This document shows, in pieces, positions 29,386-38,519 of a stretch of DNA of 64,000 nucleotides. The stretch comes from Pseudomonas sp. CFBP 13711 (GTDB lineage Bacteria; Pseudomonadota; Gammaproteobacteria; Pseudomonadales; Pseudomonadaceae): contig NZ_JACYVI010000001.1 in NCBI RefSeq assembly GCF_014842265.1, positions 248,001-312,000 of the forward strand. The letters are read 5' to 3'. Both the position numbers and the translations under genes were made by a program. The notes under the pieces are model-generated. The model had not been told where the DNA came from. It did no database searches and worked only from the letters and a program-made list of their open reading frames with translations. Position 1 is the first letter of the stretch. Each line of letters begins with the position of its first letter.

Positions 29386-30246
29386 ATGGCAGTCGTGTCA
29401 AAAAACGTAGGCAGAAAACTCCTGATGGGTGCGCTCGCCGCCCTGTGCATCGGGCAAGGCTGGGCCGCTGGGGATGAAGCGCAAGAAGCAGCAGCGGCCA
29501 AGGCGCTGCTGGAAAAAGCCGTGGCCCGTTACCGCGTCCAGGGGGATAAGGCGCTGGCCGAGTTCAGCCGTCAGGGCGAGTTCGTCGATGGCGAGCGTTA
29601 TGTCTTCGTCACCGATACCAAGGGGATCATGCTTGCCAGTGGCGGGCCATCAGTGGCGTTGATCGGCCGCGACGTATCGTCAGTGCTCGATCCGGAGCTG
29701 CAAAAAAACTTCAAGCAGGTGCTGCAGACGCCGGAAAGCGCCGGCGTTCAGCAGGCCGAATATCGCTGGCAAAACTGGCGCGACGGTAAGGTTGAGCGCA
29801 AGCGTGTGTATTTCCAACGCATCGGCGATCGGGTTTTGGCGGTCGGTTATTACTTGCCCCGCGCTTCGCCCGAGCAGGCGAGGGCGTTGCTCGACAAGGC
29901 GTCCAAAGCGCTGGAACAGGACAAGGACGGCACACTCCGCGCGATCAACGACCTCAAGGGCGGATTTCTGCAGGACGATCTGTACGTCTTCGTGGTGAAC
30001 ATCGATACCAAACGCTATGTGGCCCACGGCACCAACTTGCGGCTGGTGAATACCGACTTCAGCAAGGTCAAGGATCCGGAAGGCAAGCCGGTCGGCATTC
30101 CGATGCTCGAGCTGGTCAAGCAGCAGCCCGAAGGTGAATACGAATACCGCTGGCGCAATCCGGTCACCAGCAAGATCGAACACAAGCACGCCTACGCGCG
30201 CAAGGTCGGTGAGTTCATGGTGGCGGTGGGTTACTACAGCGGCTGA
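29386..30246 (+). CDS. Periplasmic double-Cache protein
   Basis: 286 residues. A signal peptide (about 1-28, ending GWAAG) is followed by two similar sensor-type single Cache units: one at about 65-165 (GERYVFVTDTKGIMLASGG ... DRVLAVGYY) and one at about 195-285 (DDLYVFVVNIDTKRYVAHG ... GEFMVAVGYY). Both end in the same VGYY sequence, consistent with internal duplication. There is no membrane-anchored signalling domain after them, so this is a soluble periplasmic ligand-binding protein rather than a receptor. Start at ATG 29386; the upstream part of the frame is not signal-like. Ligand unknown. Confidence 0.82.
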   Translation: MAVVSKNVGRKLLMGALAALCIGQGWAAGDEAQEAAAAKALLEKAVARYRVQGDKALAEFSRQGEFVDGERYVFVTDTKGIMLASGGPSVALIGRDVSSVLDPELQKNFKQVLQTPESAGVQQAEYRWQNWRDGKVERKRVYFQRIGDRVLAVGYYLPRASPEQARALLDKASKALEQDKDGTLRAINDLKGGFLQDDLYVFVVNIDTKRYVAHGTNLRLVNTDFSKVKDPEGKPVGIPMLELVKQQPEGEYEYRWRNPVTSKIEHKHAYARKVGEFMVAVGYYSG

Positions 30247-30264
30247 TCACCCTGACCGGTTCGT

Positions 30265-31770
30265 TTACCGGTCCTTGTCGTCCCGCCCGCGCAGCAGGTT
30301 ATTGGGCATCGCCAGCGCGGCGGACAGTCCCAGCAGCGACACCGCCGCGCTGCCCATCAACAGGTGCTGAAAGGTCATCGACAGCTGTCCGCGCAGCAGT
30401 TCAAGGGCCGGGCCGCTGGCGGCGTGCAGGCTGTCCATCAGCAAATTGCCAGAGCCTTCACCCGCAATTGAACTGCCGCCGACCTGGGCAATGCCGGAGC
30501 CGGCAAGCATCGCCAGCAGCAGCGCCGACATCGTTGCCACGCCGACTGCGCCGCCGAGGGAGCGAAACAGGTTGGTCGTGCTGGTCGCCACACCCATGTC
30601 TTTGACGTCTACCGAGTTCTGCGTGCCCACCAGCGAGGTCGGAAACTGCATGCCGCTGGCGATGCCGGTGAGGACCATGAAGATGCTCGTCAGAATGGCC
30701 GACTGCGGCGGCGTGAAGGCAATGCCGAGGATTGCCAGCGGCATTAATGCCGCGCCGGTGAGGATGATCGGTTTGTAGCGGCCCGTCAGCGAGGTGCGTC
30801 GGCCGCCGAAGTAAGCGCCCAGGGGCATGCCGATAGCCAGCGGCATCAGGTGCAACGCCGCGCTGTCGGCCCCTGCGCCCGTGACGGTCTGAAAGCGCAG
30901 CGGCAGCAGCACGATCAGCGAGATGGCCTGAAAGCTGGTGAAGAAAATCGTGCACCAGCAGAGCACCGCGCTGCGATTGGCGAACAGGTGCATGGGCAGC
31001 AGAGGTTCACGGGTGCGCCGTTCATACAGCACAAAAATCACCAGCGCGAGCAGCGCCACCGACAATTGCATGACCACTGACTGGTCACGCCAACTGTGGC
31101 CCTGACCGATTTCGGTGATGCCCAGCAACAAGGCTGTGAGGCCGATGATCATCAGCACCGTGCCCAGGTAGTCAATCACCGGTTTGCGCTGGGGAATCGG
31201 CAGGCCGACCAGCGTCTTGCGCGCCACCCACCATGCCCCCAGCCCCAGCGGCAGATTGATAATGAACACCCAGCGCCACGACAGGTACTCGGTCATGAAG
31301 CCGCCGAGCACAGGGCCCGCCACGCTGGCCGCTGCGTACATCCCGCTGAAGTAACCCTGATAACGACCGCGTTCCCGGGGCGGGACGATGTCGCCGATGA
31401 TCGCCTGGCTCACGGACACCATGCCCCCGGCGCCGATGCCCTGCAGCACACGCGCCAGCACCAGTTGTTCCATGCTCTGCGCCATGGCGCAGAACAGCGA
31501 GGCGAGGGTAAAGGTCGCCAGCCCGAACAGCATCAAGCGGCGCCGGCCATACAAATCCCCCAGCTTGCCGTAAATCGGCACGGCCACGGTGAGCGCAACC
31601 ATGTAGGCGGAGATCACCCAGGCAAGCAGGTTGAAATCCTGGAATTGGGCGGAGATGGCCGGCATCGAGACCGCAACAATGGTCTGATCCAGCGCACTGA
31701 GAAATACGGCCATCATCAGCGCGAACAGAATGCTGCGGATGTCCGGACGGGGTTGACTAAGACTCGTCAC
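30265..31770 (-). CDS. DHA2 (EmrB/QacA) family MFS exporter
   Basis: 501 residues with about fourteen membrane helices. Motifs: LSALDQTIVAVSMPAI in helix 1, GKLGDLYGRRR (motif A, about 67-77), RVLQGIGAGGM (motif B) and GPVLGGFM (motif C, antiporter signature). Probably exports toxic compounds by proton antiport. A convergent hairpin-like sequence (GACCGGT/ACCGGTC at 30254-30273) lies at its end but lacks a T-run. No EmrA-type adaptor is adjacent. Confidence 0.87.
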   Translation of the reverse strand: MTSLSQPRPDIRSILFALMMAVFLSALDQTIVAVSMPAISAQFQDFNLLAWVISAYMVALTVAVPIYGKLGDLYGRRRLMLFGLATFTLASLFCAMAQSMEQLVLARVLQGIGAGGMVSVSQAIIGDIVPPRERGRYQGYFSGMYAAASVAGPVLGGFMTEYLSWRWVFIINLPLGLGAWWVARKTLVGLPIPQRKPVIDYLGTVLMIIGLTALLLGITEIGQGHSWRDQSVVMQLSVALLALVIFVLYERRTREPLLPMHLFANRSAVLCWCTIFFTSFQAISLIVLLPLRFQTVTGAGADSAALHLMPLAIGMPLGAYFGGRRTSLTGRYKPIILTGAALMPLAILGIAFTPPQSAILTSIFMVLTGIASGMQFPTSLVGTQNSVDVKDMGVATSTTNLFRSLGGAVGVATMSALLLAMLAGSGIAQVGGSSIAGEGSGNLLMDSLHAASGPALELLRGQLSMTFQHLLMGSAAVSLLGLSAALAMPNNLLRGRDDKDR

Positions 31771-31913
31771 AGAAGGGACTCGACTGACAGATTGACCCGC
31801 TGAACACCCGCAGGAATTTGTGCCAAGTCTAGTCCGTTAGCTTGCTAATCGATAGCAGGCTGTGGGGATTTTCGCAGTACGTTGACCCGCATTACGCGGA
31901 CCGGCCTTTGCCG

Positions 31914-32090
31914 TCAACGAAGGGCGCTGAACGTTGCATCAGTGGGCATGCAATGTCCCATTGTGCAGACCACCGCCATGCGGGGCGTCTGCCGCATTTG
32001 TTCGATTCGGTAGGCACCTGCGCCGTACAGGCTCAATACAGCGGCAACGGCGACAACATAAACGCACTGTCTTTTTATTGTGGTTCTCAT
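31914..32090 (-). CDS. Small single-pass membrane protein, unrecognised
   Basis: 58 residues: MRTTIKRQ, then a hydrophobic stretch (about 9-27), then a short tail with two Cys (VVCTMGHCMP). ATG 32090 is preceded by GAGG at a good distance, which decides the start over an upstream ATG at 32135. No family recognised. Lies between the DHA2 exporter and the LysR gene, on the same strand as both. Confidence 0.5.
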   Translation of the reverse strand: MRTTIKRQCVYVVAVAAVLSLYGAGAYRIEQMRQTPRMAVVCTMGHCMPTDATFSALR

Positions 32091-32228
32091 GACATTTGCC
32101 TCGATCCGGTAGGACATCTGTTTCAGAGCGGACACTGTCAGTGTAGGTCGCTATTGGCGGGTGGGCCGGGCAATGAGGATTGAATGTTTGTATCAGCCGG
32201 GCCGTTGGGGAAGAGCCGGCACTGCCCC

Positions 32229-33116
32229 TCAACCGGTGTGCCGTTCAGCCGACTGCAGCGACAGCCATTCCAGCAGGTCCTGAAGCGGGGAAGGCGCCTC
32301 GGCGCGCTTGGGGTGCACGAAGTAATACGCCGCGCCGCTCCGGACTTTCAGCTCGAACGGCATGACCAGGCGCCCCGCGCTCAGGTCTTCACCGATCAGC
32401 GACCAGTCGCCGATGGCAACGCCCGACCCTTGTGATGCGACGGTCATCGCCAGGTCCATCGTGTCGAAGTGCTGGCCTTGCGCGACATTGATCAGCTTGG
32501 CCCCGGCGGCCTTCAGCCACAGTGCCCAGTCACGCTCATCGAGGGTGGGGTGCAGGAGCATGTGATGTTCCAGATCGGCGAGACGGAAGAGGGGATTGCT
32601 CGCCAGCAGCGACGCTGAGCACACGGGTGTCAGTTGTTCGTCGAAGAGGTGCCGTACGTGAGTGGAATCACCCGGATGGGCGCCGAACACAACGGCGGCG
32701 TCGAACTCTTCCCGCCGAAAATCCACCGCATGGGCGCTGGTCGTGGTCAGTTGCACCGGCACGTCAGGCCGCTCTTTCTGCCACTGCATCAGGCGCGGCA
32801 ACAACCAGCGGCTGATGCAGGTCGGCGCCTTGATCCGCAGCGCCTTTGGTTTGGCATCGACCTGATCCACCGCTTCTTCGATCAGGCTGAACACCTGTTC
32901 GATGCGCGGCAGCAGTTCGCGGCCCTGGGCGGTCAGGCTCAAGCCTCGGGCCTCGCGATAGAACAGACGATAGCCCAGATGCATTTCCAGCCCGGAGATC
33001 TGCCGGCTGACGGCACCCTGAGTGATATGCAGCACCTCCGCGGCCCGGGTGAAATTGCAGCACTTCGCCGTGATCAGGAACGTGTGCAAAGCGGGCAGGG
33101 GCGGGAGGCGTTTCAT
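32229..33116 (-). CDS. LysR-family (GcvA-like) regulator
   Basis: 295 residues. The N-terminal helix-turn-helix (about 1-62) reads LPALHTFLITAKCCNFTRAAEVLHITQGAVSRQISGLE. The effector domain has the GcvA/AmpR-type FDAAVVFG motif and a late GVAIGDWSLI. ATG 33116 gives the usual LysR N-terminus. It is divergent from the AruI-like decarboxylase gene, about 150 bp apart, and is the likely regulator of it. Confidence 0.88.
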   Translation of the reverse strand: MKRLPPLPALHTFLITAKCCNFTRAAEVLHITQGAVSRQISGLEMHLGYRLFYREARGLSLTAQGRELLPRIEQVFSLIEEAVDQVDAKPKALRIKAPTCISRWLLPRLMQWQKERPDVPVQLTTTSAHAVDFRREEFDAAVVFGAHPGDSTHVRHLFDEQLTPVCSASLLASNPLFRLADLEHHMLLHPTLDERDWALWLKAAGAKLINVAQGQHFDTMDLAMTVASQGSGVAIGDWSLIGEDLSAGRLVMPFELKVRSGAAYYFVHPKRAEAPSPLQDLLEWLSLQSAERHTG

Positions 33117-33263
33117 CGGGGGGACGAGCCATGAGCTGAGGACATGGCTAAGCATGACATTTTTTGCGTTGTGGTCGATACGGCCCTGCAGCTTCAATGG
33201 TCGCCTATCGAGCCTGGCAGATTGCGGGTGGCGTTGGGAAAGGCATACAAAAGGGGCAGACAC

Positions 33264-34892
33264 ATGGCGACGTGCGGGGAAGTGCTGGTCAGGTTGCTCG
33301 AAGGCTACGGGGTGGAGCGGGTGTTCGGGATTCCGGGCGTGCACACGGTCGAGCTTTACCGAGGGCTTGCGGGTTCGTCGATTACCCACATCACCCCGCG
33401 CCATGAGCAGGGTGCAGGGTTCATGGCCGATGGTTACGCGCGCACGCGAGGCAAGCCGGGTGTGTGCTTCATCATCACCGGCCCCGGCATGACCAACATC
33501 ACCACGGCGATGGGTCAGGCCTATGGTGACTCGATCCCCATGCTGGTGATTTCCAGCGTACAGTCGCGCAGTCAGTTGGGAGGCGGTCGCGGCAAGCTGC
33601 ATGAGCTGCCGTCCCAGAATGTGCTGGTCGCGGGCGTCGCGGCGTTCTCCCACACGCTGATGTCAGCGGCCGAGCTGCCGTCGGTGCTGGCCCGGGCGTT
33701 CGCGGTGTTCCAAACGGCGCGGCCGCGTCCGGTGCACATCGAAATCCCGCTGGACGTGCTGGTGGAAAATGCCGATGCCCTGCACAGCCCACCGGTATCG
33801 GTGAGTCGCGCAGGGCCGGCGCCTGCGGCGATCCGGCAAATGGCAAATTTGCTTGCCACCGCCCAACGGCCGCTGATTCTGGCGGGAGGCGGCGCCATTC
33901 ACGCCGCCCCGGCGTTGACGCGTCTGGCCGAACGGCTCGCCGCGCCGGTCGCGCTGACCATCAACGCCAAAGGCATGCTGCCGAGCGCTCACCCGCTGCT
34001 GATCGGCTCGACGCAATCCCTCGATGCCACCCGTGAGGTCATTGAAAGTGCCGACGTGGTGCTGGCCATCGGCACTGAACTGGCCGAGACCGACTACGAC
34101 ATCACCTTTCAGGGCCACTTCAAGATTCCGGGCGCGTTACTGCGCATCGACATCGACCCCGATCAGACTGTGCGTCATTTCGCGCCGACGGTCGCGTTGG
34201 TGTCTGACGCTCAATACGCCGCCGAGGCCTTGGTCGATGCGCTGGCGAGCGAAGTGCTGATGCCACGCCGCGAGGAGTGGGGCACCGCGCGGGTTGCCGC
34301 GCTGAAGGCAAGTCTTGAGGCGGGCTGGGACGATGCGACCCGTGGGCAGACGCTGTTTTTGCAGACGGTGCTCGACGTGCTGCCGGAAGCCGTGATCGTG
34401 GGCGACTCGACCCAGCCGGTCTACACGGGCAACCTGACCCTGGACCTCGACAAGCCCCGTCGCTGGTTCAATTCATCAACCGGTTACGGAACCCTTGGCT
34501 ACGCATTGCCCGCTGCAGTGGGCGCATGGCTGGGCAGCCGCGACGCCGGAGAATCCAACCCGGTGGTGTGTCTGATTGGCGACGGCGGTCTGCAATTCAC
34601 CCTGTCCGAGCTGGCGAGTGCGGTGGAAGCGCGAACGCCCATCGTCGTGCTGCTGTGGAATAACCAGGGCTACGAAGAGATCAAGAAGTACATGGTCAAC
34701 CGCGCCATCGAGCCCATCGGCGTCGACATTTTCACGCCTGATCTTGTCGGTGTGGCCAAAGCCCTGGGATGCGCCGCGGAGGCGGTCGGCCGTGTTGAGC
34801 AACTGAAGGCGGCACTGAGCTCAGCCAGTCAGCGTGACGGCCCGACGTTGATCGAGATCGATCAGCAGCGCTGGATGAGCAGCCTCGACTGA
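33264..34892 (+). CDS. aruI: ThDP-dependent decarboxylase, 5-guanidino-2-oxopentanoate decarboxylase-like
   Basis: 542 residues, acetolactate synthase-like fold. The Pyr domain carries the catalytic Glu in ITPRHEQGAGFMADGYAR (about residue 48). The ThDP motif GDGGLQFTLSELASAVEARTP... ends WNNQGY (about 430-460). It lacks an obvious FAD-dependent ALS partner subunit. It resembles pseudomonad proteins named AruI, which decarboxylate 2-ketoarginine in the arginine transaminase pathway; the AruH transaminase is not next to it, so the substrate is inferred. ATG 33264 has AAGGGGC upstream; the frame extends to 33144. Confidence 0.78.
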   Translation: MATCGEVLVRLLEGYGVERVFGIPGVHTVELYRGLAGSSITHITPRHEQGAGFMADGYARTRGKPGVCFIITGPGMTNITTAMGQAYGDSIPMLVISSVQSRSQLGGGRGKLHELPSQNVLVAGVAAFSHTLMSAAELPSVLARAFAVFQTARPRPVHIEIPLDVLVENADALHSPPVSVSRAGPAPAAIRQMANLLATAQRPLILAGGGAIHAAPALTRLAERLAAPVALTINAKGMLPSAHPLLIGSTQSLDATREVIESADVVLAIGTELAETDYDITFQGHFKIPGALLRIDIDPDQTVRHFAPTVALVSDAQYAAEALVDALASEVLMPRREEWGTARVAALKASLEAGWDDATRGQTLFLQTVLDVLPEAVIVGDSTQPVYTGNLTLDLDKPRRWFNSSTGYGTLGYALPAAVGAWLGSRDAGESNPVVCLIGDGGLQFTLSELASAVEARTPIVVLLWNNQGYEEIKKYMVNRAIEPIGVDIFTPDLVGVAKALGCAAEAVGRVEQLKAALSSASQRDGPTLIEIDQQRWMSSLD

Positions 34893-34919
34893 CGGTTTAC
34901 GTTGACTGACCGGCGCGCT

Positions 34920-35873
34920 TCAAACCGTACTGCGCAGCCGCGCCAGGTCGCGCAACGGCGGCGCGCCGAACAGGCGGCTGTATTCGCGGCTGAACTGCGA
35001 AGCGCTTTCGTAGCCGACCCGGTAACCGGCGGCCGACGCTTCGAGGCCGTCCGCCAGCATCAAGCGCCGGGCCTCCTGCAGACGCAGTTGCTTCTGGTAT
35101 TGCAGCGGGCTCATGGCCGTGACGGACTTGAAACGGTGGTGCAGCGTGGAGATGCTCAGGTTTACCTCCTTCGCCAGATCCTCAATCCTCAGCGGCTCCT
35201 GGAAATGGTCGTTGAGCCACTTGATCGCCTGGGTGACGCGATGGGTCTGGCAGTTGGAGATGGCGATTTCATACAGCCGGTGCCCTTCGCTCCCACGCAG
35301 AAGCCGGTAAAGGATCTCCCGATTGATCAGCGGCGCGAGCATGGGAATGTCTTTCGGCGTGTCCAGCAGGCGGATCAGCCGGATGACGGCATCGAGCAGC
35401 TGTGAATCGATCCGCTCGACGTACATGCCGCGCCCGCTGTGACGCGTCGGTACGCTCATCGGGCCGGCCTCGGCGATCAATGCGTTGATTTCCACCGGAT
35501 CGATTTCCAGGCGCAGGGCCAGATGCGGCTCTTCCGGTGTCGCGTAAATCACCTTGCCGCTGATAGGCAGCGCCACCGACAGCACCAGGTAATTGAGCGG
35601 GTCGTAGGTGTACAACTCGCCGCCCAGCGTCACGTCCTTGCGGCCTTGGGCCATGATGCACAGCGCCGGTTGCACCAGCCCCGGCACCGATTGCGACGGA
35701 TGATCGTGGCGAACCATGAACAGCGGCTTGATCACCGTCTGGAAACTGCCATCGGCGGGCGCATGACGGCGGATCAGCTCCGCCAGTTCGGCGCGCTGTT
35801 GCGTCATCTGCGCGCTCAGCTCGGCAACAGGTCGAGCATCCGGGGCGGACGGCGCAAGAGCGGATAGCGACAT
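34920..35873 (-). CDS. AraC-family regulator (AraC_N type)
   Basis: 317 residues. The N-terminal domain (about 60-210) is the AraC_N type with FMVRHDHPSQSVPGLVQPALCIMAQGRK. Two helix-turn-helix motifs occupy about 220-310 (RIEDLAKEVNLSISTLHHRFKSVTAMSPLQYQKQLRL, then RVGYESASQFSREYSRLFG). ATG 35873 gives a compact N-terminus; the frame runs upstream to 35930. Divergent from the monooxygenase-fold gene at 36243, which may be its target. Confidence 0.85.
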   Translation of the reverse strand: MSLSALAPSAPDARPVAELSAQMTQQRAELAELIRRHAPADGSFQTVIKPLFMVRHDHPSQSVPGLVQPALCIMAQGRKDVTLGGELYTYDPLNYLVLSVALPISGKVIYATPEEPHLALRLEIDPVEINALIAEAGPMSVPTRHSGRGMYVERIDSQLLDAVIRLIRLLDTPKDIPMLAPLINREILYRLLRGSEGHRLYEIAISNCQTHRVTQAIKWLNDHFQEPLRIEDLAKEVNLSISTLHHRFKSVTAMSPLQYQKQLRLQEARRLMLADGLEASAAGYRVGYESASQFSREYSRLFGAPPLRDLARLRSTV

Positions 35874-36242
35874 GGGGAATTCCTCTGACAGAGCATTGAT
35901 GCAGCACAGCTTATTTTTGGGCAAGCGCAAGCGTTAGGCGAATCCTGCCGGATGCTTGCCTGATTCTGTTACCGCTGTGTTGCGTTGCCATGAACGTGCC
36001 CTGTTCGCTTGGGATCGTTGCTTGAAAGTCCATGGGCATCACGCGGCGGAGCGGCGAGCCCCGACGTAACGATGAACCTGTCAGCGCAGAATCAGGCAAT
36101 AACCTGGCAGTAATTGGCTACCGCAGGTCGCGCGCCTGACCCTAACCTTCACTTCCCGTCGCGGCTCGTTTCATGGATTCCCGATCCCGGCGCGCGGCAC
36201 GCACGCAAAAGACACGCACGCAAAAAAGCAGGAGCGCAGAGC
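35874..36242. other. Divergent intergenic region, AraC / monooxygenase-fold gene
   Basis: 369 bp with no supportable ORF; should hold two promoters. A repeated ACGCACGCAAAA motif occurs at 36198-36222 (direct repeats of about 11 bp) just before the 36243 start. No clear -35/-10 pair was picked out. Confidence 0.35.
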
Positions 36243-36596
36243 ATGCTAAATACTTCAGTTGTGAGCCATTGGGTTTCCGTTCGCGCCCGTGCTGGACGCA
36301 GTGCCCAACTGGGTGCCCGTTTGAGCAGTCTGATCAGCCCGTCGGCCGCTGCTGCGGGTTGTCTGCACTTCGCGCTGCAGAAGTCTCTGACCGACGAAGA
36401 CCTCTGGGTTATCACCGGTACGTGGGCCGACCCTTCCGCGATGAACGACTGGTTTGCCGCGCCTGAACTGAACCTGTTTTCCGAACTGCTGACCGAAATG
36501 CTGGTGGCGAGCCTGGACTTTCAAACCTTCGCCACCGTGACGGCGTCTCAGGCACAGGCGGCTCATGCCCCTGAGGGTGCTCGTCTGGCGGGCTGA
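36243..36596 (+). CDS. Antibiotic biosynthesis monooxygenase (ABM)-fold protein
   Basis: 117 residues, dimeric alpha-beta barrel ABM type: VSVRARAGRSAQLGARLSSLISPS, then CLHFALQKSLTDEDLWVITGTWADPSAMNDWFAAPEL. Members include quinol monooxygenases and heme-degrading or structural proteins. The C-terminal tail is unusually Ala-rich. Lies divergent to an AraC regulator. Substrate not inferable. Confidence 0.7.
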   Translation: MLNTSVVSHWVSVRARAGRSAQLGARLSSLISPSAAAAGCLHFALQKSLTDEDLWVITGTWADPSAMNDWFAAPELNLFSELLTEMLVASLDFQTFATVTASQAQAAHAPEGARLAG

Positions 36597-36713
36597 CAGG
36601 TTTCGGTGCTTTTGCTCGGGTGCAGGCGATGGGCCTGCGAAGAAAACCTTTCAGGTGTTCGAACGCCTGCGTTTAAAATCTCGCCTTCATTTTTCCAGGC
36701 AAGGCGTCGAACC

Positions 36714-36953
36714 ATGGCACGCAAAGAATTCCAGCACCACGAAGCCGTCTCGGCCGCAGTCCCCGGTGACGACGGTTACAGTGCCGCAATCGCCGTCAAG
36801 GCCCGGGTCATGGGCGGTGCGCCGACCTTTCACCGCGTGCTCGCCGAACAGAAATTCCCTACCGCGCTCGCCGCTGACGACGCCGCCGTCAAAGAGCTGG
36901 AGCGGCTTGCCGACGTCACGCAAGAGGGCGAACTGGTGTTCGCCGAGGATTGA
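36714..36953 (+). CDS. Small conserved-looking hypothetical protein
   Basis: 79 residues, MARKEFQHHEAVSAAVPGDDG..., soluble, with an acidic C-terminus (EGELVFAED). No domain recognised. Its stop codon abuts the stop of the convergent flavin reductase-like gene with no gap. The ribosome binding site is weak (AAGGCG). Confidence 0.55.
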   Translation: MARKEFQHHEAVSAAVPGDDGYSAAIAVKARVMGGAPTFHRVLAEQKFPTALAADDAAVKELERLADVTQEGELVFAED

Positions 36954-37577
36954 TCAGACGTTTGGCCGGTACATTTTGAACAGCGACTCCGCGCTCAGCT
37001 GGAAATAGTCAGCCGGGCCGCCGCCGCGCAGGATGGGCTCGCCAGCTGCGGTGTCATACACACCTTCCTTCAGCAGCCGCTTGGCGATATGCACCGCCAC
37101 CACTTCCCCCAGAATCAGCCAGCTCGGCACGACTTCCTTGTCGGCGCGTTGCAGCTGGATGATCTGCGTCACTTTGCATTCGAACGAAACCGGCGTCTCC
37201 TTGACCCTCGGCACGGAAACGATGCGCGACGGTTCTGCGGTCAGGCCAGCCAGCTCGAACTCACTGACGTCCGCCGGCACTGCCGCGCAACTCATGTTCA
37301 TCTGCTCGGCCAGGCTGCGCGTGGCGAGGTTCCACACGAACTCCCCGGTCTGTTCGATATTGTTCAGGCTGTCTTTGCGACCGATGCTGCAGAACCCGAT
37401 GATGGGCGGCACATAGTTGAAGGCGTTGAAGAAACTGTAGGGCGCCAGGTTCAGCTTGCCTTCGCCGTCCTGGGACGAGATCCAGCCGATCGGACGTGGG
37501 CCGACAATGGCGTTGAACGGGTCGTGGGGCAATCCATGACCTTTGGACGGTTCGTAGAAATGAATATCGTCTGACAT
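36954..37577 (-). CDS. Flavin reductase-like (FMN-binding split barrel) protein
   Basis: 207 residues. Flavin_Reduct domain with NAIVGPRPIGWISSQDGEGKLNLAPYSFFNAF (about 22-53), FCSIGRKDSLNNIEQTGEFVWNL and a late ILRGGGPADYF. Such proteins bind FMN and are often annotated as flavin reductases or DIM6/NTAB-family proteins. ATG 37577 gives the canonical MSDDIHFYEPS start; the frame extends to 37661. Physiological partner unknown. Confidence 0.82.
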   Translation of the reverse strand: MSDDIHFYEPSKGHGLPHDPFNAIVGPRPIGWISSQDGEGKLNLAPYSFFNAFNYVPPIIGFCSIGRKDSLNNIEQTGEFVWNLATRSLAEQMNMSCAAVPADVSEFELAGLTAEPSRIVSVPRVKETPVSFECKVTQIIQLQRADKEVVPSWLILGEVVAVHIAKRLLKEGVYDTAAGEPILRGGGPADYFQLSAESLFKMYRPNV

Positions 37578-37696
37578 GGTGTGTTCCTGAATGAGGGTGT
37601 GCCGGCGAGGCGGCCAAGGTATGCGCATGTGCGGCATGCAGGCCGACATAGTGCAAGGCATTGGGTGAGGATTCCAGCAGCCTCCGAACCCCGGGC

Positions 37697-37723
37697 AAAA
37701 AAAAGCCCGACAAGCGTCGGGCT
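37697..37723 (-). terminator. Terminator of the first repeat-protein gene
   Basis: The stem AGCCCGAC / GTCGGGCT with loop AAGC has an A8 run on its left, which is a U-run for minus-strand transcripts leaving the gene at 37789-38112. Confidence 0.85.
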
Positions 37724-37788
37724 ACAAAGGGAGTTCAGGAGGTGAAACATGAAGCGGTAAACATGCAACGGGATGATGCGGGCACCGA

Positions 37789-38112
37789 TTAGCTGGCGCG
37801 GTTGGCACCGACGCGATCAGCGCCGTCAGAGGCCAGGCGGTTTGCACCGATGTGATCAGCGCCATCAGCGGCCTGGCGGTTGTTGCCTACGCGGTCAGCG
37901 CCGTCGGCGGCAAGACGATTGGCGCCAACGTGGTCAGAACCATCGGAAGCCTGACGATAAGAACCGGTGTGCGACGCATTGGTGTGAGAAGAACCGCCTT
38001 CTGCTACGACAGTGCCATTAAATGCAGAGTGCTGTTCGGAAACAGGCAGAGCGAATGCGCTCGATGCCAGGATGGACAGACTAAGACCAAAAATAATATT
38101 TGAAGTTTTCAT
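37789..38112 (-). CDS. Secreted 13-residue-repeat protein, four repeats
   Basis: 107 residues. A signal peptide (MKTSNIIFGLSLSILASSAFA, cleavage after AFA at 21) is followed by a linker (about 22-54) and four copies of a 13-residue unit of the form A[A/S]DGxD[H/R][V/I]G[A/N]NRx at residues 55-106. It is a paralogue of the gene at 38520-38984, with the same signal peptide and linker pattern (VVAEGGSSHTN). No Cys, no membrane anchor. The family is not recognised with confidence. The start ATG has a TGGAGC box about seven bases upstream. Likely exported to the periplasm or outside. Confidence 0.8.
   Translation of the reverse strand: MKTSNIIFGLSLSILASSAFALPVSEQHSAFNGTVVAEGGSSHTNASHTGSYRQASDGSDHVGANRLAADGADRVGNNRQAADGADHIGANRLASDGADRVGANRAS
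37795..37950 (-). repeat. Four in-frame 39-bp repeats
   Basis: DNA encoding the four 13-residue units of the smaller repeat protein, with degenerate codon changes between copies. Confidence 0.85.
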
Positions 38113-38519
38113 GAGTGTTGCTCCAGTAAGTTCAATAATTAGTTAACTTGGGAATGGAGCCGATATTACGCGCGTACGGATTAAGTTGAAGTTAACGGTA
38201 TTGGTAACGACCATCGCCAAAAATGATAGTGGGCTGGAGCGCCCGGTTTTAAAGCGTTGCAGAACTTTTTGCGCTGACATGGGGCAATTTTCGCTCGTGA
38301 TGGCGAATTTGCCTGTTGACTTGGGTGTCATTTGTTTGCTAGCGCGGCGCCCGGGTAGGGGGTCGGCTGGGTATGAGCGTTAGCAGGATTGGGGTGACAA
38401 GCTGCTGCGTTCCCGATGGATATCTGCCATGCGCCCAGTCAAACCAAGGGTTTCAGGTTTTTTTACGCAGAAAAATTAAGCCCGGCATTAAGCCGGGCTG
38501 AGAGAACGTCATGGATGTA
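38113..38519. other. Intergenic region between the two repeat-protein genes
   Basis: 407 bp. It holds the promoter region of the smaller repeat gene (conserved element at 38188-38219) and the terminator of the larger one: stem AGCCCGGC (38479-38486) / GCCGGGCT (38492-38499), with AAAAATT on its left acting as U-run for minus-strand transcripts. No ORF is supported. Confidence 0.7.
38188..38219 (-). promoter_or_regulatory. Conserved upstream element, copy 1
   Basis: A 32-bp segment matching 39060-39091 at 23 of 32 positions without gaps, at similar distance from the two paralogous starts. Read on the minus strand it includes GGCGATGGTCGTTAC. It may be a shared operator. Confidence 0.5.

Noticed and set aside
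30254..30273. Hairpin GACCGGT/ACCGGTC between the Cache gene and the DHA2 exporter
   Set aside because: It has no T-run on either side and overlaps the exporter stop codon, so I did not call a terminator.
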